Positions 57,579 through 64,000 of a stretch of 64,000 nt of DNA are shown in pieces; positions within the stretch are counted from its first letter, which is position 1, and the number at the start of each line of letters is the position of its first letter. The stretch lies in the NCBI GenBank assembly GCA_013350335.1, contig CM023540.1:20837828-20901827 (forward strand), given 5' to 3'. The translations under genes and the position numbers were made by a program. Source of the DNA: Chimonanthus salicifolius (Eukaryota > Streptophyta > Magnoliopsida > Laurales > Calycanthaceae). A model generated the notes under the pieces. The model was not told the origin of the DNA and searched no databases. It saw only the letters and a list, made by a program, of their open reading frames with translations.

Positions 57579-59900
57579 TAATGAAATCTTTCTTGTTGTA
57601 CATCCTTTATGGTAAATTTTGGAGGGATTATTCGGAGTTATGCTTGACTAGAGGTTACTTGGTGTATTATGAATATCCGTTATCAAGAAAGGGTTTTCAA
57701 AAATAAGAGAGGAGGGGTAAAATTTTAAATTATTACTCTTACTCTATTACAAACAACCCACCATTACCCTCCATCCAGACGCAGCTTTAAATGAGTTCGG
57801 CTGTACAATTTATTTGTAAAATTTGTAGACCCAACCCAACAAAGGCTGGCAATTTTTAATCCAAGCCAAATCTAATCTAATCTAAGCAAGTGGAGTATGA
57901 GTCGAGTACATTAATGCGTTGTACAATCAAATTAATAGAACTCAATACTTTATAAATAATATTACACACCTGTCAAATTAAGTATAAATAAGTTGATTTA
58001 AGAAAATTTAATAAAAATAAATTAGTAAATGAATAGATGAGTGAGTGAATTCATACATTCCAGAAGAACCCGAGTGGGACCTTCCCAGTGATGGACATTG
58101 GACATGATTGAGGCAAAATTTGAGTTATGATTACAGGATCCATAAAAGGGAATGAGTGATGCGTTCAGAGCGTGCTTACTGCTTTCTCAATTCTCAGTGG
58201 GAGCAAGTTGTAAAAGAAAGAAAGAAACAGGTAAATTCTCATACAGGTATGGGACCCACTGCAAGATCACCAAATCACCATACCAATTTTTGGGATTCAA
58301 ACTGCCAAACTCTAATTCTAAGTTTGACTTGACCCGATTAATAAATGAGTGTCACGTCAGCAAAACCCATCTGGTAATCGGGCAGGACCCGAATAGGAAT
58401 TTGGTTTTTTTTTTTTAATTTTAAATTAAGGTATTGACCTGACTTTTCTTTAGGACATGTGTAAATCTCTCAATCTGCACATGTTGGATACAGAATTAAT
58501 GAGAATGACCCGTGTTGAGAGGGTTTGATCCCAAGACCTTCTACAGACAAAAGTGAGAATTGACAATCAAACCAATCCCTTGACATAATTTGTTGTCTTA
58601 GCTTGTGATAATAGGAATTGCAATTTTGACACTGAGTTTCATCATATTACACAATTAAATGTAAAGTATCATAAAACCAAAAATTAAGATCAAAAGACAT
58701 TAAAACTAAAAGCCGTTTTAGCATTGATTTCGATGGATTTAAATCTAATTGTTAGAAAATGGTTTCCATTTTAAATTTTGATTTTCAAATACTTTACGAA
58801 TCTGCATTTAAACTAATAGGATCCACTGACAGGGATATAAATTGATATTCAAAATTCAAAAATCTAAAAGCATCTGATCTGAAATAAGTGGATTCAAATG
58901 CAAATTTTATAGATCCGTTTAATTTTTTGAACGGAGTTTGAACCCAAAACTAAAATCTGTTTGTTTTTCTATGCAGATTTGTACCAGCCACATCTGAATC
59001 CAATAACCCGCAAACCCAAATAACAAATAATGCAAATAATGTACTTATTGTTAATAAATATATTATGATTTAAATTATTTGAGGATAAACCTCAATATTT
59101 TTTTAAAAAAAATTATGCTGAATATTCCGTGATTTTCCACACATAAATTCAAAAAAATCTAAATCCAATTTGACACTCTTAAATGGATGCAGATTTGGAT
59201 CCAATATTTATAAATCTGAATCCCAATCCAAAAAGATTCGAATCTAGCACTGTTAAATGGATGAAAAATTGCATTTTACCTAAATCTGTCCCAAATCCAA
59301 CCCATTCATCCCTAACCATTGACCACACAATGTTTTAAAAAAAAAATTAATTTCCATTATTTTGCTAAAGCAACAGGCATTTCCGCTTCTTTATTGTTAG
59401 AGAAACCTCTACTTGAAAATGGCAATTAATCAACCACATTCTTTAAAATTGGACAAGATCAACCACATTTGATTATATAAAGACAATTGTCCTCGCATAC
59501 TTCTCAATTGTCCTCGCATACTTCTCATTTTAGACATGAGTGCCTCCATCAATGATCTGATATATAGTAGCTAATGAGGTTCAAATTCAAGTTAGATCAA
59601 TACCTGGTGAACCTGGTTAACCCAACGTCCTGGCACCTCTACTTACAGCTTCCACTCCCATTTTGAAGGTAATATCACCAGTAAGGAATTCATTTTCTTC
59701 AAAGAATGATTTTGTGTTGTTCCATTGAATTATAGAATTACAGATGATACAGATAACTAGAAGAGTAAAGATGGTTAGATTATACAAGTAGACAAACAAA
59801 CTGGAAGAGTTGACGCGTCACCATTTACGGGTTTTTTTCTCTCAAGGGTAATTGACTGGTTTTCCCTATCATCCTAGTAAAATTGGTAATGAGACTTCGG
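57579..59900. other. Intergenic stretch, 3' side of the membrane-protein gene
   Basis: 58440-58590 is a minus-strand SINE of family 1 (GATTGTCAATTCTCAC, GGGATCAAACCCTC, GGGTCATTCTC). A short tandem TTGTCCTCGCATACTTCTCA lies near 59490-59528. No gene seen. Confidence 0.45.
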
Positions 59901-62900
59901 TCATTTGAGAAGTTTGTTACAGGTACCAACACCAACTGCTGCAGCAAGATGCCAAGCAGCATGAAGGTAAGGAGTTTCAGGGAAGATATCATCAGCAATA
60001 AAAAGCGCGCCTCCTAAAAGTGATGACATCTTATGCAAGTTGTGTGCCATCTTTAGCTCTGGTTCTGTTAACGCTCGTTTTGCAAATGCTACCTGCAACA
60101 AAGAAAAAGATCAAAAGACTATCCAAGAACATGTAAAATATCTAAGCAGAGGTTGATTGATTCACCAATCCACGTCGGTCTGAGACAAACAAATATTATC
60201 TCCCTTTAACTAAGATTATCCACAACCCATACAGATTCAGATCTCACATTATCACTCAACAAAATAAAAAGAAAAGAAAAGAACAGACACTTTTACACTC
60301 AAGACTGGAGATTCATGTGAATGCAGTTTAAAGGCAACAGTTCTGATAAACCTGTAGGCAGTTGGTTGACCTGCTTCTGTCTGGGCACGGCACAAGTTGC
60401 AATTATCAAGGTGAACATCATCCTAAAATATACCTTGCACAGGGTAGCTCAACAGGCAAGTACTCTGGCTCAAGAATTAAATGTCCCAAGTTCGAGTCCT
60501 ATAGTAACCTGATGCACGCGGTTTGCGGAGGGTTACGTGCATCATGGAGTACACCCAAAGCCCTTGTACTCAGGGAGAAGAGGTGGTCTTTGGGTCCATC
60601 ATCATTAAAAAAAATCAGACTAAAATATGTCCATCAAGTAAAAGAGCCAGGCCTGGGATCAACCATGACTAGTGATAAATAAATTGATCGCCTTTATGCA
60701 TTACATATCTTCATAGTACTCAAGAGGCATATCTTAATTGCACTTAAGCCCTTGCCTACACTCCAAACCCATTTTGCACCTCACCTAGCCAATTTTGACC
60801 CTGGGCTCTCACCTATTTCTTTTAAAAACTTTTCTTTTCACTAATAATAAGCCTTCTTAAAGTTTTTTATAATAGCTAGTAAATGTTGTAGATAAGATTA
60901 AGTAATTGTCAGTAATAGTGAATTAAACTCTAACTACTAGATAATATACTTATGCATGTACATAAGTATACAATACACACGAATATAATGTCTTTGGAAG
61001 CTCAATTGCCAGTATGTTTTGGTGCTTTGGATGATTAGTATTGTATTTTGTTAATAGTAATGCAATAAGGATGCAAATCCATGTATACACATATTTTTAA
61101 GTATCTAAATAAATGTGCTTAGCAAAAATAAGCTCACACACAGATGTGTGCCGTGTGCCTTGTGCCTTGGCTTTGGCACCTTGATTGTGCCTTGCGCTAT
61201 AACTAATATGCATATATTAGTCAATTTTCCAATTAATTGAATAAAGGTACCAAAAATTATTTAGTCCAAACAAATATTTTCAGTATAATAGATCGAACGA
61301 TTTACCTATTAAGAAGCTACATGATACAGTCAGGCCCAACCACAAACTGTGTAGTGGTACTTGTAGCTTTGTGGGCTGAGATAATAAGACCTAATAAATA
61401 ATAATCTCACCATAAATAGGTTTTAGTAAGGGCTGAATTTTGTCTACGTCGATAAATAATTGAACTCTTAACCTAGCCTGACCTATAACCTAACCTGACC
61501 CATTGGTACCCGTTGGATGAAAAACATACCAGGGTGATATTGTCCTTGTTTAGTGATGGCCAGCAACCATTACATTTGCCGTTTAAATTTTGACATTTAA
61601 AATGCCAATTATAGACAAATGCTATATTACTGTTGAGAGTTTGAGATGATAACCAAAAAAGTGACATAAATGATGGTACCAGTGTGCATCTAAGAAACTT
61701 GAATGGACAAACATATCCCAGAAGTGAATCAGCTTACAATTGCACCTTTTCCACTTTTATTCCAAGGCAATCCCCTGCTGGCATTAGTTAAAAAATCATC
61801 AATATAAACTGGTCACATTCAAAAATTGAAGTAAATCAACATCATCACCAAAGCCATTTATCTTATATCTATTTAGATTGCCTTTCTAAGTTTTACTCTT
61901 CCATTCAACCCCTTCATAAACCATAAAGTGTGTTCTCCATAACTCTATAATCTTTCATGTCCACAATGATCATCATCAGTGTCATCAAAGCCATTTGTCC
62001 AATCTATTTGGGGTCGGCTTTCCGAATACTACTTTTCCACTCAATGCTATCAACCACCATTTTCTCCATCACTTCAAAATTTATGCGACCTTCTTACCAC
62101 ATCGATACATGTTTCCCTTTCACCTAGTGCCATTTGTAACCTGTGATTCTTTATATTGGGGTTGTTTACAGTCTTATAAATATGCACCCAAACCTTAAAC
62201 AACATTCCCTCATCTCTGTTCAAAAGAGTAAACTTTAGGTTTTCCTTAATGTACTCATCTCTAATTCCATCTTTCATTGTTACACTACATCCATTTTAAC
62301 ATAAGCAACTCCATCATCATTAATTTATCTACCTATCCTTTCTTCATCACGGACATTCAATATACAGCATTGCAAGTCCAACTACCATCTGATAGAAATG
62401 TCTCTTCAGTCAATATGGCACTCTTCTATCACATTACACTAGTTTGCACACACTTAGGCCACCCTGCACTCATGCTACCACTAATTGAAGTAAATTATTC
62501 TGCAATTTTCTTTTAGTTGAAGCATTCCACAGACCATCAACCATTTTGCATTCTAGGTACCCATAAATTCAAAGATTACCAACTGGAGAGAAATAGTATG
62601 ACAGTCATAGAGCACATTTAATCTCAGTTTACACCACCACAAAAAAAAAACATAATTCTAGCACCATGTACCAGGTTATGTTGCTATTACTTGCAGGAGA
62701 TTGGTATACGTTCCTACCTGTATTCTAAGAAGTAATCACTGCTAAATAACAAGAGCCTCCGGGCAATGTGGAAAGCCACCAAACAACCAGATGTCTTTTA
62801 CATCAAACATGGGATTGTAATGATTACTAATGAGATCCTCACCACCATCACTATATTATAACCATTGTCAACAATTCACCCATCTATCAAGGGCTAACTC

Positions 62901-63908
62901 TTACAATAAGTTCTGACAAATTGTTTACATGGCCCAATTTCCAATATAACACCCATATAATTCGAACCTGTAACAGTTATGGTTGCAATGTGGAGCATTA
63001 CAAACCATGCTACAGGCTCTGGTCTACTTCTGGAAATATGAACCATAAGCACTAAAAATAAACCCAAAAAATAAAAAAGTGTTGTTCGGTCAAAAATGAG
63101 GCAGACTATTTAATTCCTGAGACCCATGTTTACATATGAAAGATGACAGATTATGGAGAGAAACCGGTGGCAAATCAGGAGTGAAAGACTTAGAGCTTTG
63201 TGTGTCTGCCCCTAGCACATTAGGAGGGTGTTCACTGTTGCAATCATGAAGGTACAGGTTTGACGTCAAATCAGCAGTTCGAATATACATATATCATCAT
63301 CAACAACAACAACAGCAAAGCCTTTGTCGCATCTTAGCTTTGTTTTTTCAAACGCTCCCAATTAGGAGCCTACAATCTACCCCAATTTACCTCCTAAGTG
63401 GTTCATCTCCTTACAAAAGAGCGGGACATCCACAGTCCAAAAATCATCACTGCTTTTGCAGAATAGAGCATTAATGAAATACCATGGGATGTTAATGGAT
63501 GTTTAAATGCTGGTCGGATTGAACTATTTACCTCCATCATGCCTGTGTGGATGGCTGAGACCATCAATGGCTGGACTGGTAGAACTAGTGCAGATGCGGC
63601 CATTAGAAACTTTGGATTCTCATTCCTAAGAGCCCTTGAAAGACACTGGAGAATGTTCAGACAACAGGATCAAATTAAATGGAGCACCACACCCAAATAT
63701 TACTTGCACACGAAAGCATCAAGTTTCTTCTTGATTCTTGAAATGATTCTCAAATTGAATCACACTTACAACTGTAGCTGTGGCTATCATTGTATAATCA
63801 GCCCATCGCATATACTTCCTAATTTCTCCTTTTGAACAGTGGTATAAACTGGATGCAACCCCAACTCCAATTAAGGAATTAGCATACATTGTAGTACTAA
63901 AATTCTTC
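59901..63908 (-). CDS. CREST-like multi-pass membrane protein, last three exons (partial)
   Basis: Three exons read on the minus strand: 63908-63770, 63645-63532 and 60092-59901 (stop TGA). The donor GTT|GTAAGT, the donor GAG|GTAAAT and the acceptor TTTGTTGCAG all preserve frame at phase 0. The product ends ...HAAWHLAAAVGVGTCNKLLK. Hydrophobic stretches include SLIGVGVASSLYH, MIATATVCL, FLMAASALVLPVQPLMV and LLGGALFIADDIF. A Ser followed by Tyr-His (SSLYH), an Asp in RWADY and the final H-x3-H (HAAWH) match the signature residues of the CREST superfamily (alkaline ceramidases, PAQR, Per1, TMEM8-type), whose members are mostly membrane hydrolases or receptors. That family call is inference from these residues only. 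Upstream exons lie beyond the right edge. The 3.4-kb intron (60093-63531) holds a SINE and RTE remnants. Confidence 0.75.
60432..60619 (+). mobile_element. tRNA-derived SINE, family 2, in an intron
   Basis: A box GGGTAGCTCAACAGGCAAGT and B box CAAGTTCGAGTCCTATAG, then a 3' body with GTACTCAGGGAGAAGAGG and a short A-run. Flanked by the 9-bp repeat CTAAAATAT at 60423-60431 and 60620-60628. Lies antisense to the host gene. Confidence 0.78.
61840..62300 (-). mobile_element. RTE-type LINE remnant (minus)
   Basis: Minus-strand translation gives GIRDEYIKENLKFTLLN, WVHIYKT and further on DSIEWKSSIRKADP, matching the pattern of the end of plant RTE ORF2 (R-NEYIR..., WFGH..., D...W...I..ADP). It is followed by the typical 3' end TTGATGACACTGATGATGAT. 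A second 3'-end fragment, CATCATCACCAAAGCCATTT, lies at 61840-61960. Decayed; no TSD identified. Confidence 0.7.
63290..63400 (-). mobile_element. RTE-type LINE 3'-end fragment (minus)
   Basis: CATCATCAACAACAACAACA then GCAAAGCCTTTGTCGC, the antisense of the (TTGATGA)n-type RTE tail, lies within the same intron. Confidence 0.45.
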
Positions 63909-64000
63909 CTGCAGTATCAATCAAACAAGGGTCTCAGGCATAATGAGGGGAACTCAGCTTCAAAACTATTCCAACCATCTGAAAGAAAAACTTGCCGTGG

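Overview
This 64 kb window is plant nuclear DNA. It is AT-rich, with spliced genes carrying GT-AG introns, plant-specific families (WUSCHEL-related homeobox, CLE peptide, DYW-class PPR, thaumatin-like protein) and dense plant transposons. A WOX1/STENOFOLIA-type gene argues for a non-grass angiosperm, since to my knowledge grasses lack that lineage. The species cannot be named from the sequence. All splice sites below were read by eye from GT/AG consensus and frame continuity. No transcript or database was consulted.

Only five host genes can be supported. (1) 1042-2037, minus: a complete two-exon thaumatin-like (PR-5) secreted protein. (2) 20789-22623, minus: an intronless PPR-DYW organelle RNA-editing factor, broken by a 2-nt shift in a short TC run. 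(3) 34653-38268, plus: a four-exon WOX1-type homeobox gene with homeodomain, WUS box and C-terminal STF-type box. (4) 54544-54816, minus: a single-exon CLE signalling-peptide precursor. (5) 59901-63908, minus: the last three exons of a multi-pass membrane protein with CREST-superfamily-like signature residues, running off the right edge. WOX and CLE families act in shoot and leaf meristem signalling, but the two genes lie 16 kb apart and nothing here links them functionally.

The rest is a transposon landscape in which many insertions can be dated or typed by target-site duplications (TSDs). 9876-13627 is a very large solo LTR (TSD AGATG) containing an array of hairpin repeats. 29390-31647 is a young, internally deleted Ty1/copia element with identical LTRs. 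It is flanked not by a 5-bp TSD but by a perfect 145-bp direct repeat. 44901-45493 is a TRIM inserted in a SINE, and 50105-50812 is a second TRIM interrupted by a hAT element. At least four hAT-type MITE families (8-bp TSDs), a Mutator-type MITE family (9-bp TSDs), a Stowaway MITE, L1 and RTE LINE remnants, and tRNA-derived SINEs fill most intergenic space and two of the introns.

The most unusual structures are: the 145-bp flanking repeat around the copia element; a 75-bp direct repeat enclosing a direct/inverted/direct triplication and a perfect 36-bp palindrome (3704-4533); the hairpin array in the solo LTR; the insertion-built upstream region of the WOX1 gene; and the CLE peptide with Arg at position 4. 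No CRISPR, operon or prokaryotic system is present.
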